Positions 46,145-58,832 are shown, counted from the first letter of the stretch. The stretch: DNA of 64,000 nt from Begonia masoniana (GCA_022432975.1 CM039509.1:8587075-8651074); one strand, 5' to 3'. Notes: generated by a model from the letters alone, not told the origin. Made by a program: numbers and translations.

Positions 46145-46804
46145 GCTGCTGGAAGACGATGAGAATAACAATTAACAAGCAAGTCTCATAATCAAATCAT
46201 GGCGGCAGACAAAAAGAGTTAGACTAGACATGCTTTTTACCATGTGGCGTACATGATAAAACTATGTAATTTGTTTTATCTATTTTGGCTTTTGAATACT
46301 TATATGAGGTATTCATTGCCTTTGCAAAGTGGAGGAAAAATTAAGAAGAAATTGAGATCCATGTGATTATGGTGAATAGGTTCTTCCATGTGATTTCTCA
46401 TACAACTATTTCAATATTCTCACTACTCTCCATTCATTGTCAAGTTTTTCTGCAGTAGAAACTATCAGCTCCAGATTTAATACGCATTTAAACTTTCAAA
46501 CCCGAATCCATGATCAAATATTCATTATTTGCTAATCCTAAACCTAAATTTCTGTGCTAAAAGTCTGACATAATCTCTTTAGTATCATTCAACTTTCCAT
46601 ATAGAACACTATATTGCCGACAGTAAGCCATTATTCGATGCCTGGTTTGTACAGGAGTGTTCCTAATTTATGGAAACTCCTATTGTTTTGTTCATAGAAA
46701 TCTACCCAAGCACAATTTCGAATCAAAGATTCTGTATTAAATTCACAGATTTTATTTCTAAAACTGCTTCTGATAGTTGAGAACAAATATTATACTAGAT
46801 AGCA
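46145..46804. other. Convergent intergenic region, B3 gene and SDHAF4
   Basis: 3'UTRs of the two converging genes; AT-rich with no repeat or further gene recognised. Confidence 0.5.
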
Positions 46805-47116
46805 TCAGAAATCGGAGCACCGACCGTTTCGTTCCCAATCACCATAGCGGGTAGGTTCCGGCCCTCTGGGCCCACCAATTTCGCCAGTCTCTCTATTGAC
46901 GTGGTCCTCTTGATCTTCACCATGATTCTCTCCTTTTTTATTTACGACGGTGTTTCCCGCGGGTTTTTCTTCGTTTTCGGCGCGGTTTTGTTCCTGCTCT
47001 AGAGATTTCTCGGAGGAAGCGGTCAGGAGTCGTATAGCAGCGTTGGAAGCGACACGAGTCAGTGAGGGTAGAGCCAGCTTTGAAGTGGAGAAGAGAGGGG
47101 CGAGATGCGTCGCCAT
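46805..47116 (-). CDS. SDHAF4: Succinate dehydrogenase assembly factor 4 (mitochondrial)
   Basis: 103-aa protein. The ATG at 47116 ([19 protein letters not shown]) is chosen; the four upstream codons begin with GTG. Residues 1-35 are rich in Ser, Ala, Leu and Arg and lack acids, as in a mitochondrial presequence. The middle is a Glu/Asn-rich linker. The C-terminal signature [23 protein letters not shown] is the DUF1674/SDHAF4 motif. SDHAF4 binds flavinylated SdhA in the matrix and promotes its joining with SdhB in complex II. It is intact, intronless and divergent from the next gene with 279 bp between start codons. Confidence 0.95.
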   Translation of the reverse strand: MATHLAPLFSTSKLALPSLTRVASNAAIRLLTASSEKSLEQEQNRAENEEKPAGNTVVNKKGENHGEDQEDHVNRETGEIGGPRGPEPTRYGDWERNGRCSDF

Positions 47117-47287
47117 TGTTGTTCTCACCTACAATTTCGATTCCTTCAGGTAAACAAGCTCTGCACGAGGGTTTTAAGATCCGAGGGAGGCGCTTAATAC
47201 GACGTCGTGGAGGAGAATAAACAAGGACACGTGGCGTTTGGAGGGGCGGCCAGATTTATTTGCAGTAATAATTAATTAAAATAATAA

Positions 47288-47334
<47 letters not shown>

Positions 47335-47395
47335 CCGCGTAGAGTTCAATTGCGGGAAGGAAGACAGAAATCGCAGAAGGTTGTGGAAGAAGAAG
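47117..47395. promoter_or_regulatory. Putative bidirectional promoter with GA microsatellite
   Basis: 279 bp separate the start codons of SDHAF4 (-) and the 85-aa gene (+). It contains ACACGTGGCG (G-box core CACGTG) near 47228 and a (GA)20 tract at 47292-47333. The tract lies in the leader side of the plus gene, where GAGA tracts are common in plants. Confidence 0.55.
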
Positions 47396-48712
47396 ATGGG
47401 AGGAGAAGGCCAGATTCTGAAGCGAATTCCACGCATTAAGTTCCCTCAAAGGCACCCTAAATCCTCCGCTTCAGGTTTTTTTCTTTTTCTCGATCGTCCT
47501 TTCCTTAGGTTGATCCTCTTTTGTCGTTTCGATTCTGCTGCAATATAACCTGTTCTGAGTGGATTCTAGCGTCTGTTGTTTAAACATGATTTTCTGCTAT
47601 TTTGAATGAATAACTTTCTGATTTTGACGTCTTTCCTTCATTAACGTGTTGGTTACTATGATTTTTACGTTTGGCCAAACCATTATTTAGTGGATAAAAC
47701 TGAAGGAGAAATTTTAATAGAAATACTTCAGGTGGTGCAAAAATTAATGTGATTATTATATTTTTGCATCCATAGATTTTTCTGAGATGCTTCTAAAGAG
47801 TCTAGTTTTAACTTTTAAGAAGATCCCGGAAACTCATTTATTTATTTTGGAAGAATTATCAAAAGGGATGAAACTGTAGCCAATACTGCCTGGGTTTTGC
47901 CCCTTAATGCGTGTGTTACGTTGATTGATAAGTTGGATTTATAGAGCAAAAGAACTGACTCAGAATAATCTACACTTGAAGTTATAAGAAATCAATCGGT
48001 CATGTATTATTCAGTTTCTTAATGTTTTGGCTGATCACTGAAGGTGTCAATGGAGGTTTTGCCTCTGGAGAACGTGTTTAAACCTCAAAAAGTGCAATTT
48101 TTTCTTTCTATTTGAAATCTAGGTCGTGAATGTACAATAAAAATTCATTCGTGGTGCCCTCAGCATATTCTTGGATGTCTATGGCTGGAACTATGTTGCA
48201 TTCACGAGAGAAATGTTGATGTGTAATAGTAAAATCTTTGTTACGAAATTTTTACCATTTCTTGTTGGTTTTCAAGTACAAGTGGTCCATTGTTGGGAGT
48301 CTTTATTTACATGAGTACTTATCGGAAATATCTCAATTTCTTTCTTAGGTAAGAGCCAGCTCGAAAACTCTGTAAATAAAGACGTGAATCATGTAAGCTT
48401 TTCAAGCTCCGACGTACGTCCACTGCCCAGAAACACATCGGTGGGAGGCAAAGCAACCCTCCAACCAAAACGTACGCCACTCTCAGATGAAGAGATTGAA
48501 GCCATTCTGGTGAGTGAAATATTCGGGTGTAGTGTGCAGAATAAGATCTAAACAATGCTAGTTTAGACTTGGAACAACGTGTTGATTAGGATAATAGTTG
48601 AAAGGCACCATTATTAAAACTTGAAACCAAGAAAGCCTTGGATGAATATGTTGTTTAAAATAATTTTCCATGATGATAGTTTGTGATCTTACAGTTGGGT
48701 GGATGCATCTGA
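47396..48712 (+). CDS. Small conserved-looking plant protein of unknown function, 85 aa
   Basis: Three exons in phase: 47396-47474, 48349-48509 and 48695-48712. ATG after AAGAAG; protein begins MGGEGQILKRIPRIKFPQRH, has a polar middle and ends TPLSDEEIEAIL-LGGCI. The N-terminal RIPRIKFPQRHP and the C-terminal LSDEEIEAILLGG look like conserved anchors of a short plant protein, but I cannot name it. No signal for membrane insertion. The head-to-head position with SDHAF4 hints at a mitochondrial role; that is only inference from context. The last coding exon has 15 bases plus stop, so its placement is less certain. Confidence 0.65.
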
Positions 48713-49153
48713 AGCATTCGGCTCGGGCGGGAGGGAGGGAGGAAGGATGGAAATAGTGTTCCTAATTCTTGGCTCTTAATTGCAGGCAGGAGTGCCAAAT
48801 TTCTCGCAGCTTTAATTTCTCACGACTTATTACATGTTGTGCATCTGTCATCCCAATAATTGAAGCCTTACTTGTCAATAAAATGTTTTTATCAATTATT
48901 TTACACTAGTGAGTTTTTAACTCAAAACCAATCTTATTCAAGTCAAGATGTCATTCTTTATGCTTGTGTCTAAGCTCCCACTATAACAGTAGATTGTTTT
49001 GAAGCACTCGAAGCCGAAGACGAAGACGGTTGTTTTCGTGCAAAGATAAGATGGACACCCAACCTCCTCCAGTCTTCATGCCAGAGAGAAGATATATTTT
49101 GTTTTTACATATAATACATGAACAAGGCATGAACTGAATGAATGGTACTGGCT
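48713..49153. other. Convergent intergenic region
   Basis: 3'UTRs of the 85-aa gene and of the PAP14-like gene; no further feature seen. Confidence 0.5.
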
Positions 49154-52100
49154 TCAAATTCCCTCCATACATGACCTTGTAAATAATAGCGCAGACCCGT
49201 TTACCCCTCGGAGAACTAGTAGCCTCGAGTCCGCGTATGTTCCACACACTATCTTAGACAAATCAAACATCTCTGGCGGAATTTGGATTCTAACTTCTTT
49301 AACTGCATCTCTCGCCATCCCAACTTCTAGATTTAGGGGGTCATCAATACTCATCGAAATGTCATTGTCGCTTGACGCAAGTTTTGCTACCGGAAGACTC
49401 GAGGGAAGCTCTTTAAACTGAGTGACTTTTCTCCATTTCTTACCCGACAGCTTCCGAGCTATTGAGTCCTCGTCATTTGATGGGCCAAAGGAGAATTGTC
49501 CGCTGCTCTTTTCTTCGTTGAGATACAGCCTTCTTCCGGCCATTAATCTGAATGAAGACTTACTTTCTAGTTTTCCACAAACGCCACTCTTGTTGTGGGG
49601 CCAACTCCGGCCAACCATGATGGTGAATCCAATGTCTGAGATAATTGAGAGATTTGTGTTTGATTTGGACTCTCTTGAGACAGTCAAGTAGACATCTCCA
49701 ATAAGAACTCTAGAAGGTGGGTCGCGAAGGGTCAGTCCAATGTGCTTCCCAGTAGAGTACAAGAGACGCCACTTTCCAGGCATCAACTCCAGCCAATGCT
49801 GATTGTTCAAATAATTTCAAAACTCAGAAGCGGACAAAGTGCAAAAGTTCTCAAGTGTTTGCACATCAATGCTACAACTCATTACCTTTGGCTTGGAGTG
49901 AGGATTCAACATCTCCATCAACTCAATGAACTGGGAAAGCCTTCTACGCTACAACATGGAAAAAAAAGTATACAGATTGAGATGGCAAGTCAGTCCACGT
50001 CTAACATTTTATACCCTTTTAGTTGATATTTACTACGTAATTAAGGTGGCAAAGCAAAGAGAAGAGGAGGCTGACATGGCATGCCGATCAACAAAACTTT
50101 TTCTGGTATTTCAATGGAGAATGAAGCTTGACTTTAAATATAACGTATCTTAATGAAACCAGATACTTGATAGCTTTATTATAACTCTTCTTGAAATGAA
50201 TCTTCCTGACAAAAATGCGATTACTCTCTTACCCATTGACCAAGGCTAAGGCTAAGCCAGACAAACACCCACTACCAAATCTTCGATCCTTGCCCCCAAA
50301 GGAAGGATTTTATTTCAAATTTTATAATTACCTTCAGAACATACAGGTAGAAAATAAAAATTCTTCAGAACAGAGTGATGATTCTCTAAGGAGATTGACA
50401 ATTTAGCCAAAAGAAGTTCACCCGTGGCATTACCAATCAGTTAAATCATTCTTACAGTTCACTACAATAAAGGATCATGTCCAGTTAGATATTACCGCAA
50501 GAAATGAGAAGGGGCAATAACTTGCAGAAAAGGAATAGAATCTGTGTACCTGAGGCATGCTATAAATGTATTCCTCCGTGATTCTTATGGCAGTTGAACC
50601 AAGACTCCATCGAACGATGTCCATGGATGGTAATACTCGCCATCTTGGCCCACAAAGAAAAGGATGCCTCAGAGCATCTAAACAGCTGCAATGAAGAGAG
50701 TTGAAATTCTGAAAGTCAAAATACCTCTCCAAGGCGTAGATCTACTTTACAGACAAAAAGCCAAAACGCATTTTACTTTTGATTTCAACAGTAATTTTTT
50801 TGTTTTTGACACAAAATTTTGACTTGAATACCTTATTCTTTTAGAAGGTTTCACAGCGAGCAATAAGGACAATAGATTCCATCCTGCTCCCCAATTTCTA
50901 TCAAGAATCTACAGAAAGAATAAATTAATTATACGTAAAAACATTTTTATACAAAGATTGAAAGATGATGGCAAGCATGGAATAGAATTGAAAACATACC
51001 TGGAGTCCAACATTTCCAGAAACAGAACTCCTCTTGAGGATTTGCAATAGAAATTCACGCAAGCATGAAGGATCATTGTTCTGCACTTAAATAAAATAGA
51101 AATTTTCAATGTTACTGAGCTGATGGTCAAAATTTAAATGGCTCACGTCAATGAAAATAATTTCATGCAAAAGTCAAACGCTGACACCCAGGTTCTGAAT
51201 ATGAAAGTACAAAAAAAGCAGGTTTCAGCAAAGCGAGATTTGGAGGGAAAACATGAGTAATACAGATGTAATTGTTTTTGGAAATTTTTTTTTTTTTTTT
51301 TTTTTTAATCTTTGGATATTCATTGTTAACAACAGAAATTAATAAAATGTAGCAAGCTGGAAAGCCACTACAAGAACAATTCAAGAATCTTCTGAAAGGA
51401 AATAAAAAATACAATTCCCTTTTATTGGCACCAAAGAAATAGAACAATTTCCTCATTCTTTGAAAACGAGACATACAGCACACCATACCTTTGAGAAAAA
51501 TGATTTGAATTTCGTGTATATTAATGGATCCATGAGTTCCTGCAACACCATCTTTGCCATCATAAATCCGACGCATCTTCGACATATACATAAAACAAAT
51601 AATCAGGGAGAAATTTTCCAGAAATATGATTTTACTATCTACAAATTTGCAGTCATGATCATCACTTCATACCTCATGTCAAAAGCGATCATCATTTGTC
51701 GTCTATCCAGGTTGTTATCCAAGAGTATGCTACTAGGGCTATTTTCGTAAAAGTCAGCAGCATTGCCCAAGATTCCTACCTAACTTACGTTAGGTCCAAT
51801 TAGATCTTCAGAAATAATAGCAGATATATATTAACATGTGAAAACCAATGAGCAAAACTGGTTGTTTTCTCTTAATTATCAACAAACCTCAAATGAGCCA
51901 AAAAAAAAAAAAAAAAAAAAAAAAATCAATTTTGAAGATAAACCCTATGAAATGAATTTTTAGACAAATGATAGTGTAAAAATGTATTAGTTTTACTATT
52001 GCTAAATGGACTTATTGTTATGCATTTTTTAAGATATATTCTTTTAATTTTGTTTTCTCTAATTGGAGAGAAATTGATTTAAATTAAGTGTTTCTCTTTT

Positions 52101-52805
52101 TTTTTCTTTAGAAGGGTTCTTCCCCTCTCTTGTATTGTACATTTCTTCTTTCAATTTATGTCATTTCTTAAAAAAAAAATGGTAAAAATATATAAATGTA
52201 AACTTATTGGCATAGCCCATGAGCTTAATAAAAAACCACATGAGTACATACTCACCGTAACTAGTTTTCACTAAATAGCAGCACAATTCCGTTTTTTTTT
52301 TAATTTATTAAAAATTTAATCGAATAAAAATAAAAAATTTCTAAGTGATATACAAATATTTGTTCTAATAATTTTCCATAAAAGTGTCAATCAAAACCAA
52401 GCTGGATAGGTTATTTATTCATAAATCACGATCATCTATAGCAACATGTATAGGAATGAATACATTGTCCAGGACAAGTGTTCTTACTTTGATATGCCTG
52501 TCCACGGGACTTATGTGCACATTCTCGAGTCTCAATTCTGTATGGGCAAGTCCATGGCTGTGCAAGTAATTCACCTAGGGAGAGAAAGAGAGACATAAAC
52601 TAGCCACTCTTAATACAAAATGACCAGGAAAATTTTTTATTATTAACAAAAATAAAAGAAACATACTCCAATCAAGAGATCCCTCATTAATATTCGAATG
52701 ATCCGCAGTTGACGAGACACAGCAGGTCCCCCTATGGAGTCATCTCCAACCTTCCTCGCAGATCTTCTTTTTTTTTGTTTTTTTGTTTTTGGTTCTTTTA
52801 TTTTT

Positions 52806-52887
<82 letters not shown>

Positions 52888-55419
52888 CTTTGGATATTCA
52901 TTGTTAACAACAGAAATTAATAAAATGTAGCAAGCTGGAAAGCCACTACAAGAACAATTCAAGAATCTTCTGAAAGGAAATAAAAAATACAATTCCCTTT
53001 TATTGGCACCAAAGAAATAGAACAATTTCCTCATTCTTTGAAAACGAGACATACAGCACACCATACCTTTGAGAAAAATGATTTGAATTTCGTGTATATT
53101 AATGGATCCATGAGTTCCTGCAACACCATCTTTGCCATCATAAATCCGACGCATCTTCGACATATACATAAAACAAATAATCAGGGAGAAATTTTCCAGA
53201 AATATGATTTTACTATCTACAAATTTGCAGTCATGATCATCACTTCATACCTCATGTCAAAAGCGATCATCATTTGTCGTCTATCCAGGTTGTTATCCAA
53301 GAGTATGCTACTAGGGCTATTTTCGTAAAAGTCAGCAGCATTGCCCAAGATTCCTACCTAACTTACGTTAGGTCCAATTAGATCTTCAGAAATAATAGCA
53401 GATATATATTAACATGTGAAACCAATGAGCAAAACTGGTTGTTTTCTCTTAATTATCAACAAACCTCAAATGAGCCAAAAAAAAAAAAAAAAAAAAAAAT
53501 CAATTTTGAAGATAAACCCTATGAAATGAATTTTTAGACAAATGATAGTGTAAAAATGTATTAGTTTTACTATTGCTAAATGGACTTATTGTTATGCATT
53601 TTTTAAGATATATTCTTTTAATTTTGTTTTCTCTAATTGGAGAGAAATTGATTTAAATTAAGTGTTTCTCTTTTTTTTTCTTTAGAAGGGTTCTTCCCCT
53701 CTCTTGTATTGTACATTTCTTCTTTCAATTTATGTCATTTCTTAAAAAAAAATGGTAAAATATATAAATGTAAACTTATTGGCATAGCCCATGAGCTTAA
53801 TAAAAAACCACATGAGTACATACTCACCGTAACTAGTTTTCACTAAATAGCAGCACAATTCCGTTTTTTTTTTAATTTATTAAAAATTTAATCGAATAAA
53901 AATAAAAAATTTCTAAGTGATATACAAATATTTGTTCTAATAATTTTCCATAAAAGTGTCAATCAAAACCAAGCTGGATAGGTTATTTATTCATAAATCA
54001 CGATCATCTATAGCAACATGTATAGGAATGAATACATTGTCCAGGACAAGTGTTCTTACTTTGATATGCCTGTCCACGGGACTTATGTGCACATTCTCGA
54101 GTCTCAATTCTGTATGGGCAAGTCCATGGCTGTGCAAGTAATTCACCTAGGGAGAGAAAGAGAGACATAAACTAGCCACTCTTAATACAAAATGACCAGG
54201 AAAATTTTTTATTATTAACAAAAATAAAAGAAACATACTCCAATCAAGAGATCCCTCATTAATATTCGAATGATCCGCAGTTGACGAGACACAGCAGGTC
54301 CCCCTATGGAGTCATCTCCAACCTTCCTCGCAGATTCTTCATCCAATGCCAGGGTAGCTTCCAAGGTAGGAAGCCAATCTGACTGCTGAAGCCAGTGCCT
54401 CAACGAAAAACTATCATGATACTGGACGGATAAGACATGATAAGTCTATTATTTTCTCATAAAAACAACAATTTTCCAAATAATATTGCAAAATTAAGAA
54501 GAGAGGACATGCTGAGTTTACATCGATATGGTAGATAATGGTCAGACATTTAATCAACACATCTTTTAGGGACATATGTCAAGAAAGTGTAAAGCAAGAC
54601 TAATGTTGAATATTATTATTATTTGGAGACCTACCCCATGGACTAGTGTAAATGATATACAACCACTTCTTGTAGTGGACGAGATGAATCCATGAACTTG
54701 AATAGAATAAGAATGGTACATAAGCCGACGACGAACTAGCTTTTTCAAAACCTAGTACAAAACATCAAAAAATAATCAAGAGAGAATAAGAAGCTCATTT
54801 CAAAAAAAGACTAAGCAAAATAGACAGCACAGACCTGTATGGCTCTTTTACCCCTACGCTGAGCTTGAGCGCTCTTGAGCCGTCGAAGCACAACTTTTGT
54901 GTTATACAATGGGCTGCATTAAAAGATGCTACATTCAAGCACACATCAACCTCCAAACATATAATAAATTGAAAAAAAAAATTACCTAACCTATTAGAAT
55001 TTTTCACCACTGCTTCAAAAATTACTTCATCCGTCTGCAAAAATTAATATGACATTCAGATTACATGTAAGGAAGGCCAAGCCAAAAATGTTAGGGCTAA
55101 AATTTTAAAAGCATACCCGACCCTCAAGGCCTAAGCTTATAGAATTAAGGATCTTAAAGTCTGATATCTTGAACCTTGAAACATGTTCCATTTCTTCATC
55201 CACAGAAACCGGTAAAGCAACATGAGCATTTGTTTGTTCTGACCGCATCGAGGTTACATTTTTGCTTGCTGATGAACAATTTACTCTGAAACATCTTGTG
55301 GACTTGAAACGTGATAATTTTTCCACGGAACTCAGGGTAATAGGTTGAAGAAGTTTTGTCGACAAATTGAAAGTAAAATTATCACGGCTCGTGATGGAAG
55401 CAACTCCGCATAGTGCCAT
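49154..55419 (-). CDS. PAP14: PAP14/ORG1-like plastid fibrillin with pseudokinase domain
   Basis: Minus strand. Exons: 55419-55117, 55034-54991, 54913-54835, 54751-54635, 54421-54239, 54146-54060, 53357-53251, 53154-53067, 51080-51000, 50908-50832, 50685-50550, 49948-49886 and 49798-49154, all in phase, 669 aa when the duplicated copy exons are skipped. N-terminal plastid transit region MALCGVASITSRDNF, Ser/Arg-rich. The kinase-like domain has GLAHTELRLEN in place of HRDLKPEN, so the catalytic Asp is replaced: likely a pseudokinase. The C-terminal PAP/fibrillin domain begins about HWLELMPGKWRLLYSTGKH and ends GSALLFTRS. Resembles Arabidopsis At5g53450 (ORG1), thylakoid/plastoglobule associated. 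A 1.45-kb tandem duplication repeats part of exon 5 and exons 6-8 at 51490-52763; inclusion of exons 6'-8' would add 94 aa in frame. Confidence 0.9.
51307..52763. repeat. Tandem duplication inside PAP14, copy 1 (3' copy in transcript sense)
   Basis: From AATCTTTGGATATTC to CTTCCTCGCAGAT. Near-identical to 52885-54335, offset 1572-1578. Differences seen are almost all homopolymer lengths (for example the A run at 51900-51925 against 53478-53499). It holds copies of exons 8, 7 and 6 with splice sites, and only 97 bp of exon 5 (52667-52763), which lacks the exon start. Confidence 0.95.
52764..52884. repeat. T-rich junction with about 76-base T run
   Basis: CTTCTTTTTTTTTGTTTTTTTG followed by a long uninterrupted T tract to 52884. 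It joins the two duplicate copies; copy 1 is itself preceded by a T run at 51285-51306. Confidence 0.95.
52885..54335. repeat. Tandem duplication inside PAP14, copy 2 (contains the complete exon 5 side)
   Basis: Same limits as copy 1, but its right end continues without a break into the rest of exon 5 (54336-54421), so this is the copy in its original context at the 5' side. Confidence 0.95.
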
Positions 55420-55950
55420 TGACTGCAGCTCTAATAATTTGAAATGAATGATGCTGGCTTCAAAATTAAGAAAAGGTTCCTGTAATAGCTAAGAAATGTA
55501 AAAAAAAAAGGATTTGAGAATGAAATCTAAAACATAATTTCATCTCAATCGCAAAGATATCAAGTTATGGAAGGAAGAAAAATATCAAGATATGCACTGT
55601 ATTATTTCAATCACGATTCGTAAGTAGACAGATTCAGAAATACGAAAAAATGAGTAGAATCAGAGCATGAAAGAGAAAAACACACACAGGTGAAGGAAAT
55701 TTGAAAAAAAAAAAGGGAAATACCTGAAATTGAAAGAGATGGCGAAAGACGTAATTCAGAAAGAGGAGGAAAGGTGGAAGGTATAAATAGAGGAGGAGGG
55801 CGACGACGACGAAGGGTGGGGGCTGGAGAGGAGTGTGTGAGAGTTGCGTGCAGGAGAACGCCACAGGCGCTTCGCCATGGGCTCTACGCGCGTCTACCTC
55901 CGCCCTCTCTCCAAATATCTTCCCTCCTTTTATAATTGCTATAGCCACAC
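55420..55950 (-). other. Leader of the PAP14 gene with 5'UTR intron
   Basis: On the minus strand a donor CAG/GTATTTCC at 55724/55723 and an acceptor ATTACAG at 55480-55481 delimit a probable leader intron. The upstream exon (55724 to about 55900) is CT-rich. CACGTGCGCACGTG at 55950-55963 is a double G-box-core palindrome just upstream and may be part of the promoter. Confidence 0.5.
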
Positions 55951-55963
55951 GTGCGCACGTGCT

Positions 55964-56440
55964 TTGTTCTCTTAATCGTGTCAGTTGATTGTGAGATTTG
56001 CATGATGTTCACTCTTATGAAAATGTAGAAATTAACTAAACATATCACACCTAATAAAATATAAATTAGTTAATAAATATTTTACTATAAAAAACAATAA
56101 AATATAAATATAATTTATATTGTAAATTAGTTAATAGATAGATACGTAATAAAAAAAACAAATTTGATAAAAAAAAATTATTATATTTTAAAATGAAGAG
56201 TCAATTTGCAAGTAAAAAGGGAACTTGTTGAGGCTATTAGAACAAATATACAAATATTAAAAGTTTTTGAAAAATATTGCAAATAATATGTTAAGCATGT
56301 CAAATACATGTATCATTATAATAATGATAAAAATGTTGAAAAAATAAGTTAAACAAGTTTCATTTGTAGCATTATTACATATGACATGCATAATTAAAAA
56401 TATGAATAAGCCAAAATGTTGCAATACAAATTAAACATGA
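55964..56440. other. AT-rich intergenic stretch
   Basis: Very AT-rich, with no gene or clear element recognised. Confidence 0.5.
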
Positions 56441-56580
56441 TCTCAATAAGTCGATATGTTGAGTTCCAACGAGTAGGAACGTCGAACGACGAATTACATT
56501 TGCAAGTAATTTTCATTGCATCAACACAGGCTTTAAACTGTTGCAATCTTTCTAGAGAAGACCTCATGTACTGTTGTGCC
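56440..56580 (-). mobile_element. Fragment of hAT transposase, same family as the 26-30 kb element
   Basis: On the minus strand it reads GATTGCAACAGTTTAAAGCC, then TGATGCAATGAAAATTACTTGC and CGACGTTCCTACTCGTTGG. This matches 28410-28510 of the hAT element closely (GATTGCAACATTTTAAAGCT, CGACGTTCCTACTCGTTGG), including the codons for VPTRWNST. No more of the element was recognised beyond this piece. Confidence 0.75.
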
Positions 56581-56859
56581 TCATAGGCCTATTACACGAT
56601 CTCAGATCCGAGTCCACAATTTAACTAACACATTTGTCTCTTTTGCGGTCATGGTTCGTGTGAAGACTTGGAGGACACCGTGAACGACTTGAAGTGGGAG
56701 ATTAAAGCTAGGGACGTTCACTAACCAAAGCATCTCATCATGTGGAAATACTAAAGAAGCACTTTAATGCTCACATGAGAATTTGTCTTCCCGAGCTTTG
56801 ATTTGTAGCTTTTTTGACAAAGCATAAAAAAAAACATAACTCCAAAATCCTCAACGACG
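56581..56859. other. Unassigned transposon-derived sequence
   Basis: No gene. Probably debris between the hAT fragment and the LTR; no element edge was seen. Confidence 0.3.
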
Positions 56860-57726
56860 AACTCGGCTTATGGCATAGGCCTATCGGCCACAGTAAGTCA
56901 TGAAGACTTATCTTTCATCCGTTGCAATTTAAGTTCCGTCCACAAGCGTTGTTCACCTATGACAATTCACAACAATCATCATTAAATTCGAGCCTAGGAA
57001 ATCGAATTATAAAGACTAACGAAGTCCCTAGCTAAAGGATATCTCCTAAAATCCTAACTTAACTCTTTGAAGCATTTAATCGAGCACCTTGCGCTCGTTA
57101 ATCATAATCCTCCATTAATGAAGTTTCCTCAAGTTCTAATCCTCCGAAATCCTAACACTTACCAATTAATCGGCTTACTACGTTCAATAATCACCAATAC
57201 GTCGATTAGAGGCATAATCACGCTAAACTTATCGATTTCCAACCTTAATTCATGTTTTTAACAAAAACCCTAAACGAACCCTAATTGTTTAAATCTATAA
57301 ATCGAGAACTAAAGCTGAGAAATATTAGAATCTTACCTAGGATCGTGATTAGAGAAGAAAACGCAAGGCACGGCTGTTGATCGGAGGAGAACTGCTGGCG
57401 TTGGGGAATCGGCCAAGAGGAAAAGTCGCAGGGAGAGGGGAGAAGAAATCCTCTCTGCAGATTGAGTTCACGATGGAGGGGGGAGGGGAATAACTTGTTT
57501 TTATTAAGTTTTTAACCTTGCAATTTACCATTTTGCCCTTTTTGCTTATTCTTTGCTTATTTCATTATTTAACCATCGATTTGGTTTCTCCAAATTTTCT
57601 TATTTCACCAAACATTCCAACTTCCTTTCAGGGTTCTAACGAAACTTCCCGTTCGTAAAATAGACTTAATTTACTATTTTTACGAATTAAACTTTAATAA
57701 CGGGAAAACCGAACTCGGGCGTTACA
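56860..57726. mobile_element. Gypsy-type LTR, 3' part, ending GGGCGTTACA
   Basis: GTCATGAAGACTTATC..., then CACAAGCGTTGTTCACCTA, are colinear with 38165-38230. CCCTAGCTAAAGGATATCTCC matches 38296-38318. It ends CTCGGGCGTTACA at 57726. It appears to be inserted within a second LTR, whose tail (57727-57883) follows. Confidence 0.7.
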
Positions 57727-57883
57727 CTATCTATTTTGTTTTCCGAAACTTCTTTATTCCTTTAAAAATCTTTATTAATTACTAGAGCTCTAACAAAGCT
57801 TATTGTTCACAAAACGGGCTCAAATTTCTTTATTTACGAAAATGCCCATAGTAAGCGGAAACCCAAAAATCTCGGGTGTTACA
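57727..57883 (-). mobile_element. Tail of the gypsy element's own LTR
   Basis: Ends CTCGGGTGTTACA at 57883. Read on the minus strand, CTATTAAGGAGGATAGAA/TGTAACACCCGAG is a typical gypsy polypurine tract (57884-57901) followed by an LTR start. This makes it the 3' LTR of the minus-strand element that carries the gag at 58833-59890. Confidence 0.7.
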
Positions 57884-58832
57884 TTCTATCCTCCTTAATA
57901 GAAATTTTGTCATCAAAATTGACTATTTCTCGACATTAACGCCCCACGTCTTGCGGCCTTATTCCACACTTTTCGAGTTCCTTCCCTTTATCTCTTAAAA
58001 TCTTTAATTTCTTATTTAAAAACTTCGATTCTATCTACATTATGCTCATTGCCTAACGTAAATTTTTATTAATTTTGGGCACAGTCAAATCCCCAAGTCT
58101 CGCCATTGATATACTCCAAATTATTTATTCTAACCTTAGGTCATTTGCGTATTCATTGGTCTCGACTTGTATTTGAATACAAGTCAAACTTTTGAAATTA
58201 AAGTTTACTTACATAATTTCCGTATAAATCCTCATTTGTTAATCCACGAATTCCCCAAATCGTATGATACTAAGCACTGAGCCAAGCTTCCAATCTTAAC
58301 CCTTCGTTAAATCTAACAATCCCCTGCACTTATCCCTAATATCGCACAAGAATTTCCTTGAGGTTACTAAATGATCTATCATCTTTCGTTCCTCCTAGTC
58401 GGTTCTTAATATTCTACTTTGTTCCCTTGCAACGATTTATCCAACGATCTTCTTGTTTGTTAATTTGTTGTACATCCTTAGTCCAACTTTACTCGAATTC
58501 TAAAAGCTTACCCTTATATTTTCTATTTTTTTTCCAAAACTTTAGAAACACCACTTCATTCAGGTTAACCTTCTTAGTTCCTCGAACACTAATATTCCTA
58601 CTTCCACCCTGGAGGTAAGTCTTAAGTTTGTGGTTCTTAACTTAAACTGTACTAACTATACACTCACTCTAGTCGAATCGCCATCCCTTCTATGGTCATA
58701 CTAGCCGCTTTAACCCCTAAGCACGTCTTCTAATTTAAAGTGTTAAACTTTCCTCATTAGTTAATGCATTTAGGTTTTTAAGCTCTTTTCTAACTCTTAT
58801 GTTTTAGCTTCACAATCTCTAATCAAGCAACA

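Noticed and set aside
52709..52930. 73-codon ORF with poly-Phe
   Set aside because: Translation of the T tract at the duplication junction.
55634..55948. 104-codon minus ORF at the PAP14 leader
   Set aside because: CT-rich leader and intron sequence, low complexity, followed by a better placed start at 55419.
57067..57531. Small ORFs in the LTR at 57 kb
   Set aside because: Noncoding LTR sequence colinear with other LTR copies in which these frames are not kept.
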